Counted from the stretch's first letter, positions 7,241-14,499 are shown. The stretch is 35,213 bases of DNA from Actinomycetota bacterium (GCA_009701305.1 WLKK01000005.1:1-35213); one strand, 5' to 3'. Program-made: numbers and translations. Notes: generated from the sequence alone by a model not told the origin.

Positions 7241-9252
7241 GTTACAGCCCCTTTGCCGCATGAAATCGTCTTAGTCTCAGATTTAGCTGCTGTTGATTTC
7301 TTTGGCATTGAGTAGCCAGAATTATTTTTTAAGAAAGTGGCGATTTGGGGAATTGTCAACTCTGCCCCAACTACGGAGAAGTGATCATCATCTCCATACA
7401 ACCACCCTTTATCAGAGTATCTACTGCAAACTCCCTTTTTACAAAAAAGTGAATCAATACTTATGGTAGATATTAAATTGCTTCTTGCCCAGTTTGCTAA
7501 TAAGTCAGAAGCATTCTTATCCACTGTTTGCATTTTTGATTGCTGAAAACTCTTTGGTGGTTTATACGGAGACATAACTATTGGTCGCGCAATCATAAAA
7601 TCCTTCTCATCCGGGAAAATAGGATTATTCTCGATAAGTAATATGTTTGGAACTATCGATCGGAGAGTCGATAGGGCATCTCTTAAATCATCTTGAGATG
7701 AATCAGAATATACAAACTGAGAAACTATAATCGCGTACGGTTTATTCTCCTCAACCCATTTTTTCATCGAATTGTTAATATCAATACATTTGTCTAAAAC
7801 TTGCTCGGGAATACTTCGTTGAAACTGGACATGGCAACCGGCATGAGCCCAAGTTACGGCATTCCACTTCGTGCTCCGCGCAGCATCAACAACCGCCTGT
7901 GAAATATGAAGGGCATGTGAATCACCTATCAAAAGTATTGTCTTGGTAGCGCCTGTAGTTTTATAAACACATGGTGGACCCCATTGTAAATCCTTAACAC
8001 ATTTAGGATCTGATGGGGTTGCGTATGTCGGTTGCTGAATATTTCTATCTAGTCCCCAATATTGCGCTTTTTTGCCAATATCCATTGATATGAAAAGGAA
8101 TAAGGGAAGAACGAGGGTTAGAACTATGGCAGCCGAGATAGTTTTGAAACCACTGGCGATACTCCTGCCTCTGCCTCGAAATCTATTTTCTATTTTTGAA
8201 TAACTTAAAGCCCCAAGCAATATTGAGGCAACCACAGCTATTGCTGATTGAACTATGCGATTTTCACCCTTCCCGATTTGTGTCACGGGTGAGTATTTTG
8301 CAATACATAGCAAAGGCATGTGGACTAAGTAAATCGAGTACGACCGATCACCAACCCATTCAAGTTTCTTAATTAGAAAATCCGGAAGTACATCAAGAGA
8401 CTTAAATAAAATTAGAATCACTGCAAACAAACTAGCGAGTATTGAACTGACCTTAAGGTTCATGTGTAAGGGGCCGAATAGAATCATGACCACAGCAATT
8501 ACGGTCAGTAAATGAATACCTTTTGGGATATTAATTGCGCGATTTTGGTATCGATCTAACAAGAGGAATGCAAGGCCACCTGCGGTAAATTGCCAGATCC
8601 TATCAATCGGCGAATAGAAAGAAATTTGAGATGCGAGCTGAATTCCTGCCCGAGAATATATAGGTTCTAAGATTGCTGGAAATTGAAATGAAACAAAACT
8701 TATTGCTGAAATGCACCCAAGTACCAATGCTGTAGTTTTCTTAATTCTCCTGCGATTATGAAGAAAAAGCATCAAAACAACTGGCAGAAAGATATAGATT
8801 TGTTCTTCCACGGACAGTGACCAAGTATGAACAAGTGGATTTGGATTGGGCGAGAAATAGTCCCCTGAATATTTATAGGCACCGACATTGCCTGCAAGAA
8901 GTAGTGTTGCAATACCCTGTCTGTATACCCTCTGATGATCGGCAATTGGCCCAAGCAAAAAGATTGTTAACGCTGAAATAGTAAGCGTCACTGCTAAGGC
9001 GGGTGCTAGGCGATAGAAACGTGTCTTGTAAAAATATCTTAAATTAGATAAACGCCCCCCACCGTTGACTTGGTCAGTAAATATTCGCAAGATCAAAGGT
9101 GTGACTACGAAGCCAGAGATTACAAAAAATACATCCACCCCAAGATAGCCAAGTGGGAAGTAACTCTCGTTGGCATGGAATAGGACAACAGCCAGTACGG
9201 CTAGACCTCTAAGAACTTGGATGTCTCTGCGGTATTTTGTGTCACTGAACAT
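7186..9252 (-). CDS. Membrane O-acyltransferase (OafA/YrhL type) with SGNH domain and lysine-rich tail
   Basis: A 688-aa protein. Residues about 1-390 form a multi-pass acyltransferase-3 domain, with YRRDIQVLRGLAVLAVVLFH at the N-terminus (catalytic histidine near 26) and GVDVFFVISGF near 39. Residues about 420-640 form an SGNH hydrolase-like domain, with GDSHALH near 445 and DDHFS near 621 as the catalytic D-H. This architecture is known for O-acetylation of surface polysaccharides: acyl transfer across the membrane, then esterification outside. The last ~33 residues (TKTISCGKGAVTKKV to CPTGYKKK) belong to neither domain and match the tail of the secreted protein at 9592-11307. A G10 tract lies at -6 to -15 from the ATG, where the Shine-Dalgarno should be. 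Confidence 0.92.
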   Translation of the reverse strand: MFSDTKYRRDIQVLRGLAVLAVVLFHANESYFPLGYLGVDVFFVISGFVVTPLILRIFTDQVNGGGRLSNLRYFYKTRFYRLAPALAVTLTISALTIFLLGPIADHQRVYRQGIATLLLAGNVGAYKYSGDYFSPNPNPLVHTWSLSVEEQIYIFLPVVLMLFLHNRRRIKKTTALVLGCISAISFVSFQFPAILEPIYSRAGIQLASQISFYSPIDRIWQFTAGGLAFLLLDRYQNRAINIPKGIHLLTVIAVVMILFGPLHMNLKVSSILASLFAVILILFKSLDVLPDFLIKKLEWVGDRSYSIYLVHMPLLCIAKYSPVTQIGKGENRIVQSAIAVVASILLGALSYSKIENRFRGRGRSIASGFKTISAAIVLTLVLPLFLFISMDIGKKAQYWGLDRNIQQPTYATPSDPKCVKDLQWGPPCVYKTTGATKTILLIGDSHALHISQAVVDAARSTKWNAVTWAHAGCHVQFQRSIPEQVLDKCIDINNSMKKWVEENKPYAIIVSQFVYSDSSQDDLRDALSTLRSIVPNILLIENNPIFPDEKDFMIARPIVMSPYKPPKSFQQSKMQTVDKNASDLLANWARSNLISTISIDSLFCKKGVCSRYSDKGWLYGDDDHFSVVGAELTIPQIATFLKNNSGYSMPKKSTAAKSETKTISCGKGAVTKKVSAVDPICPTGYKKK

Positions 9253-9257
9253 GAAAG

Positions 9258-9267
9258 CCCCCCCCCC
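9258..9267 (-). promoter_or_regulatory. G10 homopolymer at the ribosome binding site of the acyltransferase gene
   Basis: The plus strand has ten consecutive C at 9258-9267, so the transcript carries G10 followed by CUUUC and AUG. The tract occupies -15 to -6, the Shine-Dalgarno position. Long G tracts are rare in this AT-rich window. Such tracts slip during replication, so changes in length could alter Shine-Dalgarno spacing or promoter geometry. The tract is seen directly; switching is inference. Confidence 0.65.
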
Positions 9268-9483
9268 GCAAATCGAGCGGCATTAGGTAGTTATCGTATT
9301 GCTTGCGCTCACTATTTATTCTTAACTGATGAAATTTTCGTGCCACTGCTGTGCCACAATTTTTAGCTTGAAGGGAGAACCAATGGACACAAACAGATGC
9401 CCTAACTTGGCGAAATTGCGCTCAAATTAGGGCATTCAAGGTTTAGGGGTGGATAATATTGGTGTTCGGGGAAAATTGAAGCA
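9268..9483. other. Non-coding segment between acyltransferase gene and tRNA-Lys 5' relic; repeats
   Basis: No gene is recognised in these 216 bp. An inverted repeat ATGCCCTAA (9397-9405) and TTAGGGCAT (9427-9435) with a 21-nt spacer could form a 9-bp hairpin. A direct repeat GTGCCAC at 9340-9346 and 9351-9357 has an 11-bp period, about one helical turn, as expected for adjacent binding sites of one protein. The segment also holds the acyltransferase promoter. The right junction of the inserted DNA should be at 9483/9484. Confidence 0.4.
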
Positions 9484-9524
9484 GGATTAAAAGTCCGTTG
9501 CTCTACCGACTGAGCTAAAGGCCC
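9484..9524 (-). pseudogene. tRNA-Lys 5' fragment (nt 1-41), relic
   Basis: These 41 nt are identical to the 5' portion of the intact tRNA-Lys: acceptor 5' strand, D arm, anticodon loop with TTT and the start of the 3' anticodon stem. Homology breaks abruptly at 9483. The fragment lacks the T arm and acceptor 3' strand and cannot be a functional tRNA. The missing part resembles the relic at 621-651. Confidence 0.9.
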
Positions 9525-9646
9525 CAATTGCGCTCAAGGAATCTTGAAGAGCCCTCGCGCGCTGGTGAAGTCTAGACCAGAAATCTCCTACTTATTTCTT
9601 CTTATATCCAGCCGGACATTTAGGGGTAACAGCGGTTACTTTCTTG
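9484..9646. repeat. 163-bp direct repeat, copy B
   Basis: Gapless partner of 7078-7240, in the same orientation. It holds the tRNA-Lys 5' fragment, the spacer and the last codons of the Ig-like protein gene. Both copies end in a gene encoding a GYKKK C-terminus, so the homology crosses from tRNA into protein-coding sequence. Confidence 0.9.
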
Positions 9647-11307
9647 ACCAACTTGCCTTTAATGCATGTAATGGTGGTTTTCTTAACTACGGGTTTAGTG
9701 ATTACGGCTGGCTTTGGATTAATCACAGGCGTTTGTATCAAAGTCTTGGGAGTAGTAGTAATTTTTACCGGGACGATGTCGCTAAATGCAACAGAACTTT
9801 GCGAGACTATCCAATTTTTAACTCGTAGATATTTGTCGATGTCAGTTGTCTGCGCAATGTAATCTGGCTGAGTGGCCCCGGTGATGTCAGCACAAGTGGC
9901 AACATCGAATGAAACACAATTTTGCCATTGATAGCCAAATTTTGGAGCCTCGGCACCAACCCATGTTCCAGGAGTTGCTGACCATTTCTGCCCGACTTGT
10001 GCAAAGCCAATAACAAATGGTGCTGTTTGCAATTGAGTGGCATACATAATTTTACTGGTGTTTGCACTAACAATTGTTCCGACTCCAACACGGTTGGTTG
10101 ATTTTACGGTGACCCTAATAAAATTATTTACATCATCAAAATTTAGAGTGTAAGAAGTTTTTGTGTCACCTTTTAAATCTATGCACTCTACTTGGCTCAT
10201 TGCTGAGCATCTTTGCCATTGATAGTTCAGCACTCCGATAGGAGTGCCAGTCCATCCAGTCGAAGAAACAGTTAGTACCTGTCGATCTTTTACAATGCCA
10301 GAAATTACGGGAAGGGCACTTGTATTCGGGACTGATGTCCCTAATACAACAGTCGTTAATGCACTTGGAGTCCCACGAAGGCCTAAGTTGTTGGTAGCAG
10401 TCACCATTACCCTGATAAATTTACCAATATCTACAGTTAACAATGTGTACGTTGCCTGTAATGCCCCCGAAATTGGAGTACACGTTGACAATTCTATAGT
10501 TGTGCAACTCTGCCACTGATAGGTATAGGTTGCCACTGGGAAAGCGTTATAAGTACCAGTAGTAGAGGTGAGCATTTCATCGACAATTGCTAATCCTGAT
10601 ATCTCTGGAGAAGTGATAAGAGTTGGTTCAGCATTTAATCTGGAAGTTGCGTCTGAAATGGATTCCGCAGTTAAATTATTAGCAGTAGCAACTACTGTTA
10701 CTACACCACGGATATACCTTCCAATTTCTGAAACAGAGATTGTATAAGTTGAATTTGTTGCTGATGGGATATCGGTGCAACTGCTAATTTCTAATGAAGC
10801 GCATCGCTGCCATTTGTAACTGTACATCGGAGTTACTACATCAATCCAAGTACCGGAGGTAAGCGTCAGAGTTGAACCAAGCTGTGCGACTCCAGTTATT
10901 ACTGGGATTACTGTTGCAAGCGGTTGAACTAGCACTCTTCCTGAAATCGCAGTTGCCGCAGTAGTTCCTCCGCCTGCAGATAAAGCGGTCACCTGAAGTT
11001 GCAAATAATTTCCACCATCAGCTGCAACTAATTTTAACGCAGAAGTTGTTGCGCCAGTAATTTGCGCGCAACTTACCAACGCCGCAGTAGAGCAGCGATA
11101 CCACTGATAACTAATACTCGATGGCGTAACGTCCCAAATGCCTGATCCGGCAGTAACAGTTTGACCGACAGCCAGAGTGCCGGCGATTGTTGGCAATGCC
11201 GTATTTGTTGGACCAGCCGCGAGCGCGCCACTTGGAGTCATAAAAGTTGCCATAAGAGTCAAAGCGATAGGCTTTGACATGGAGCGAATTAATTGACGCA
11301 ATTTCAT
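9592..11307 (-). CDS. Secreted Ig-like repeat surface protein with lysine-rich C-terminal tail
   Basis: A 571-aa protein with a signal peptide (MKLRQLIRSMSK, a hydrophobic stretch, then ALAAG near residue 30). Five repeats of about 95-100 residues follow, roughly 31-125, 128-225, 228-325, 327-425 and 427-520. Each has a PxIxG start, a GxW-type turn, a YxWxxC motif, a second cysteine about 8-10 residues later and an IxV strand near its end, which fits beta-sandwich (Ig-like) domains with a local disulfide. A Pro/Lys/Thr linker leads to the tail TITCIKGKLVKKV to CPAGYKKK. There is no LPXTG motif and no C-terminal membrane helix. Probable role: cell-surface structure or adhesion. The tail may mediate wall retention, which is untested. 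ATG at 11305-11307. Confidence 0.8.
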   Translation of the reverse strand: MKLRQLIRSMSKPIALTLMATFMTPSGALAAGPTNTALPTIAGTLAVGQTVTAGSGIWDVTPSSISYQWYRCSTAALVSCAQITGATTSALKLVAADGGNYLQLQVTALSAGGGTTAATAISGRVLVQPLATVIPVITGVAQLGSTLTLTSGTWIDVVTPMYSYKWQRCASLEISSCTDIPSATNSTYTISVSEIGRYIRGVVTVVATANNLTAESISDATSRLNAEPTLITSPEISGLAIVDEMLTSTTGTYNAFPVATYTYQWQSCTTIELSTCTPISGALQATYTLLTVDIGKFIRVMVTATNNLGLRGTPSALTTVVLGTSVPNTSALPVISGIVKDRQVLTVSSTGWTGTPIGVLNYQWQRCSAMSQVECIDLKGDTKTSYTLNFDDVNNFIRVTVKSTNRVGVGTIVSANTSKIMYATQLQTAPFVIGFAQVGQKWSATPGTWVGAEAPKFGYQWQNCVSFDVATCADITGATQPDYIAQTTDIDKYLRVKNWIVSQSSVAFSDIVPVKITTTPKTLIQTPVINPKPAVITKPVVKKTTITCIKGKLVKKVTAVTPKCPAGYKKK

Positions 11308-11337
11308 ATCTTAATTATCGCTGTTAAGAGCCAAAAA

Positions 11338-11531
11338 TTAGCGGAGTGAACCGCCTTCAAAGGTGGCTCTTTGCAATTTATCCCGATTCGCAATTGCTAC
11401 GACGTCGCCCGATGGAGGGATTACATAAATGAAAGGAAGATTGGTGATATCTCCTTCGCGCAGGGCTCCAGAAAGCCCGAGGACAAACTCATCGTTAACG
11501 ATGGGAGCAGCAGGACGGACTGATCCAATGA
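11338..11531 (-). pseudogene. Relic 3' end of the threonylcarbamoyl-AMP synthase gene (tsaC/sua5)
   Basis: The minus frame ends with LREGDITNLPFIYVIPPSGD and RATFEGGSLR, matching the end of the intact synthase at 12514-13524 (LREGDRKNLPAIYVIPPAGD, RAAFEGGSLR), including the stop codon context TTAGCGGAGTGAACCGCC. Homology covers about the last 64 codons and stops near 11531. The ORF track extends it to 11565 with unrelated codons. No YrdC domain is present, so it cannot work as the enzyme. Amino-acid identity is roughly two thirds, so it is not a fresh duplication. It lies between the Ig-like gene and the methyltransferase gene. Confidence 0.9.
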
Positions 11532-11566
11532 CAGCCGACAAGAACCTGGAAGATATTTGTCCCAAC

Positions 11567-12340
11567 TTATCTTTCTATTTTTTTAAGTAACACAAAATAC
11601 CAATTTAGCAGTAGTGGTCCCGAAATTTGTAATCTTTTATAATCCAAACTTCCATTTACTATTTCCGTAAAAGTGCCCATTATGTCTTTATTTTTGGGTT
11701 TAGGAACATCTATATCAATCTCAAATCGATCTGAAGTAACAACTTCGTAACCATAATCATTTGCTAATCTATTTAGTTTTTTTAATGAATACACATTATA
11801 AAAAGTTTTGCGAGGTTTACAATGTTCGAAAACTTCAATTCGAGCAGAAATATCTCCTTCGTAAAATAGACTACTTAGCCCAATCCAGTTAGGTTTTATC
11901 ATTTCGAAAATTTGCTTCATGGGCGTCTGGATTTCTGGTAGCCAGCTTAAGGTTTGTATACTTATGACTCCATCAACCCCCCCCCACTTGTTTCCTAAAT
12001 CGAACCAATCTCCCGTATCAAAATCGAGGTTTTTTAACTTGAAGTTTTTTGAAGTTTCTTTAGCTTTAATAATTAAATCACTAGATTGATCTACTCCCAC
12101 AAAATTAGTACTCGGAAATTTACTAGCTAAGAAAAAGGTTGCAGCACCAGCACCCGCTCCTAGATCGACAACTTTTTTTGAATTTGCTAATTCACGTTTA
12201 AAAAAATCATAAAATGCCTTCGTACTTTGTTTCGGATCGTCCCACTGCTTAATGTGGTATTCCATTGATACGGGATCAATCCATGATGTTTGGCCAATAT
12301 TGGGATCTACCCACTCAGAATTAATCTCTTTACTTCCCAA
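11567..12340 (-). CDS. SAM-dependent methyltransferase (class I) with an internal G9 tract
   Basis: A 257-aa protein. KVVDLGAGAGAATFFLASKF near residue 57 is the SAM-binding glycine motif I, VGVDQSS near 82 is motif II with the acidic residue, and DFDTGDW near 105 and GVISIQTLSWLPE near 122 are later motifs. The substrate is unknown; a small sugar or lipid is possible given the neighbours. It starts at TTG (12338-12340) preceded by AAAGGA at good spacing. The gene is AT-rich, yet codons near residue 118 (W-G-G-V) create a run of nine G (11977-11985). A one-base slip there would truncate the protein before its C-terminal half. It sits between the intact and relic 3' ends of the tsaC/sua5 gene and so looks like an inserted cassette. 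Confidence 0.85.
   Translation of the reverse strand: MGSKEINSEWVDPNIGQTSWIDPVSMEYHIKQWDDPKQSTKAFYDFFKRELANSKKVVDLGAGAGAATFFLASKFPSTNFVGVDQSSDLIIKAKETSKNFKLKNLDFDTGDWFDLGNKWGGVDGVISIQTLSWLPEIQTPMKQIFEMIKPNWIGLSSLFYEGDISARIEVFEHCKPRKTFYNVYSLKKLNRLANDYGYEVVTSDRFEIDIDVPKPKNKDIMGTFTEIVNGSLDYKRLQISGPLLLNWYFVLLKKIER
11977..11985 (-). repeat. G9 homopolymer inside the methyltransferase gene
   Basis: Nine consecutive C on the plus strand, giving TGG GGG GGG GTT in the gene. The present length keeps the frame open; 8 or 10 would shift it. This is the classic form of a slipped-strand contingency tract. Seen directly; switching is inference. Confidence 0.6.
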
Positions 12341-12513
12341 ACCGTAATCCTTTCGTAACGGATCAAATAACTTAAGATTTTTTTATCAGTTTATTTCATA
12401 GGAGTTACAATCAAAATATAATGTATCAGGATATGTGCGCTTTTCGTGAAAACTGCTTAGGGAAGTTGGCATAATTTTGTGACTAATTGCAGATTACTGT
12501 TTATTGTCAATAG

Positions 12514-13524
12514 TTAGCGGAGTGAACCGCCTTCAAAGGCTGCTCTTTGCAATCTATCCCTAATTGCAATCGCCACTCCATCCCCTGCTGGTGGGATCAC
12601 ATAAATGGCCGGAAGGTTTTTACGGTCGCCTTCGCGCAACGCTTCATAGAGCCCGCTCGCATACTCATCATCACTGATCGGCGCAGCTAGCCTAATCGCT
12701 CCATCAGGAGTTGGGTGATTCGCTGCTGCGATAAAACCCACACCGGCAATACATGCAACTACTGGGTTTATCGGATCTAATAAAAATACTTTTGCTTTTG
12801 GTGCGTAATGAGCATCGAGCAAGCCAGATGCGCGAGTTTGCGATTTTGAACTTTCAATTTTTAAGCCTGTTGTTTTCTCAATCATTTCAGCAGTGATTGC
12901 GCCGGGGCGAAGTATCCGTGGAGAATCTTCAAGACATTCAATAATCGTTGATTCGACTCCAACCAGAGATGGCCCACCATCAAGAATTACATCCCGATGC
13001 ACATCTAAAAATTCACCAATCTCCTCTTTTACCGCTTGCGCTGTTGTGGGCGAAATCGCACCGAAGCGATTCGCACTAGGAGCGGCAATCCCGCCAGCAA
13101 ATTCACGCAATAACGCCAATGCAATTGGATTGGCTGGAATACGAATCCCGACGCTATCTTGCCCGCCAGTAATGAAATCTTTTGCCTTCTCTGATCTTTT
13201 TAAAATCAAAGTCATCGGCCCTGGCCAAAAATCGCGGGCTAATGCAATTGCATAATCTGGAATATCAATTGCCCACTGATCTAATTGTGACAATTGCCCA
13301 ATATGAACTATTAATGGATGGTCGGCAGGGCGGCCTTTCACTCTATATATATGCGCAACTGCAGATTCATTTGTGGCATCTGCCCCGAGTCCATAAACCG
13401 TCTCCGTTGGGAATGCCACTAATGCCCCGAAATGTAAGGAGGCGGCGGCATTAGAGATGACGTCTGCGGTGCAATTAGATAGCAGGATTGAATGCTTAGC
13501 ACCTTCGGAACTTTTGGAACTCAC
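12514..13524 (-). CDS. tsaC: Threonylcarbamoyl-AMP synthase (TsaC/Sua5, long form)
   Basis: Makes L-threonylcarbamoyl-AMP from threonine, bicarbonate and ATP, the first step of t6A37 modification in ANN-decoding tRNAs. It is 336 aa: a YrdC domain at about 20-205 with VAFPTETVYGLGADA, YRVKGRPADHPLIVH (K-x-R motif), FWPGPMTLIL, SANRFGAISPT and VESTIIE, then a linker and a Sua5 C-terminal domain at about 235-336 containing HYAPKAKVFLL. The start appears to be GTG at 13522-13524; a later start near the YrdC domain is possible. The last ~64 codons are duplicated as a relic at 11338-11531, so part of this gene's 3' end may have arrived with the methyltransferase cassette. tRNA-Lys(UUU), a t6A substrate in most bacteria, is nearby, which is probably coincidence. 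Confidence 0.95.
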   Translation of the reverse strand: MSSKSSEGAKHSILLSNCTADVISNAAASLHFGALVAFPTETVYGLGADATNESAVAHIYRVKGRPADHPLIVHIGQLSQLDQWAIDIPDYAIALARDFWPGPMTLILKRSEKAKDFITGGQDSVGIRIPANPIALALLREFAGGIAAPSANRFGAISPTTAQAVKEEIGEFLDVHRDVILDGGPSLVGVESTIIECLEDSPRILRPGAITAEMIEKTTGLKIESSKSQTRASGLLDAHYAPKAKVFLLDPINPVVACIAGVGFIAAANHPTPDGAIRLAAPISDDEYASGLYEALREGDRKNLPAIYVIPPAGDGVAIAIRDRLQRAAFEGGSLR

Positions 13525-13579
13525 GGAACTATCTTCTCACTCAAAGGCATCTCTAAGGAAAATGAGAGAGAATAAAGCC

Positions 13580-14290
13580 ATGAAAATCAAATTTCCCACC
13601 ACAGCTTTACTCATCCTCTCCCTTACTGGCTTATCAATATCACCAGCAAGCGCAGCCACCGATGCTTCACCTAAGGGAATAACGGTTTCGGCGACTGGCA
13701 CTGTCAAAGTTACGCCGGATACAGTGCGCTTAAGCGCAACTATCAGCGCGCTGGCCCCAACAAATAAAGAGGCGCTAGCAAAAGCAAATGAGAGTGCAAA
13801 TACTTTTCGAACAGTTCTATTAGCCACGAAAATTGCAACAAAAGATATCAAGACCCAATCTTTTTCAGTATCCCCAGAATATAACTACACCCAAGATAAA
13901 GGCCAAGTTCTATTGGGATATCGCGCCAGTCAAAGTAGTGAAGTAATTATTCGAGATGAAAAAAATGCTGGACCAATTATTGATGCAATCATCGTTGCAA
14001 GTGGAGATGGTTTAGTAATTAATTCTGTTTCACCATTTGTTTTAGAAAGTACAAAAGCAACTACTTCTGCACGTACTGCTGCAGTTAAAACCGCAAAAAC
14101 AAAAGCGAGCGCTTATGCAAAATTGTTGGCTGTAAAACTTGGCAGAGTTGCTTACTTAAATGAAAACTCATCCCCGGTTTACACCGGACCGGTTTATGCC
14201 ATGGCAAAAGATTCTGTCGCTGCAACTCAAATTGATTTAGGTCAACAAGAGATCACAGTGACCGTTGAGGTACGCTGGAATATCGGCTGA
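13580..14290 (+). CDS. Secreted SIMPL-domain (DUF541) protein
   Basis: A 236-aa exported protein with a signal peptide (MKIKFPTTALLILSL to PASAATDA, cleavage near residue 24). The mature part opens with ITVSATGTVKVTPDTVRLSA and contains YNYTQDKGQVLLGYRASQS, which are typical of the SIMPL/DUF541 (BP26, YggE-like) family. Members form oligomeric periplasmic or surface assemblies; some are linked to oxidative stress tolerance. The exact function here is unknown. I use the ATG at 13580 because the ORF-track start (13457) overlaps the divergent tsaC gene and puts 41 unrelated residues before the signal peptide. GAGAGAATAAAGCC precedes this ATG. Confidence 0.85.
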   Translation: MKIKFPTTALLILSLTGLSISPASAATDASPKGITVSATGTVKVTPDTVRLSATISALAPTNKEALAKANESANTFRTVLLATKIATKDIKTQSFSVSPEYNYTQDKGQVLLGYRASQSSEVIIRDEKNAGPIIDAIIVASGDGLVINSVSPFVLESTKATTSARTAAVKTAKTKASAYAKLLAVKLGRVAYLNENSSPVYTGPVYAMAKDSVAATQIDLGQQEITVTVEVRWNIG

Positions 14291-14397
14291 GGTAAAGATT
14301 TAGCCACCATTTAGGCCAAGAATTACCCTCGAGATTAGCCGGTTTTGGAGCCAACCCAATCTGCCGTTACTCTTAGCAGGCTCCACAACGGTAGTAA

Positions 14398-14470
14398 GTC
14401 CCCATCGTCTAGTGGCCTAGGACATCGCCCTTTCACGGCGGTAACACGGGTTCGAACCCCGTTGGGGGCA
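14398..14470 (+). tRNA. tRNA-Glu (anticodon UUC)
   Basis: 73 nt. Acceptor GTCCCCA pairs with TGGGGGC (one G-U), the anticodon loop is CTTTCAC (TTC), the T arm carries GGTTCGAACCC and the discriminator is A. No CCA encoded. First of three closely spaced tRNAs. Confidence 0.97.
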
Positions 14471-14478
14471 CGTAGGTC

Positions 14479-14498
14479 AATTTATCGAAAGATAAATT
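14479..14498 (+). other. Perfect 8-bp hairpin with GAAA loop between tRNA-Glu and tRNA-Asp
   Basis: AATTTATC, GAAA, GATAAATT is a perfect stem with a GNRA tetraloop, ending directly before tRNA-Asp. There is no T run beyond the stem, so it is more likely a processing or spacer structure of a joint tRNA transcript than a terminator. Confidence 0.55.
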
Positions 14499-14499
14499 T

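Noticed and set aside
652-9483. Search for an integrase or transposase gene inside the tRNA-Lys insertion
   Set aside because: No ORF shows a tyrosine or serine recombinase or DDE motif; the 96-aa ORF at 667-957 does not match either.
9592-11307. Sortase (LPXTG) anchoring considered for the Ig-like protein
   Set aside because: No LPXTG-like motif and no hydrophobic helix before the terminal KKK.
11338-11565. Independent small gene of 75 aa
   Set aside because: Its last ~64 codons match the C-terminus of the intact tsaC/sua5 product; without the YrdC domain it is best read as a relic.
12893-13255. 120-aa plus-strand ORF
   Set aside because: Fully antisense to the well-supported tsaC/sua5 gene; composition is that of a shadow frame.
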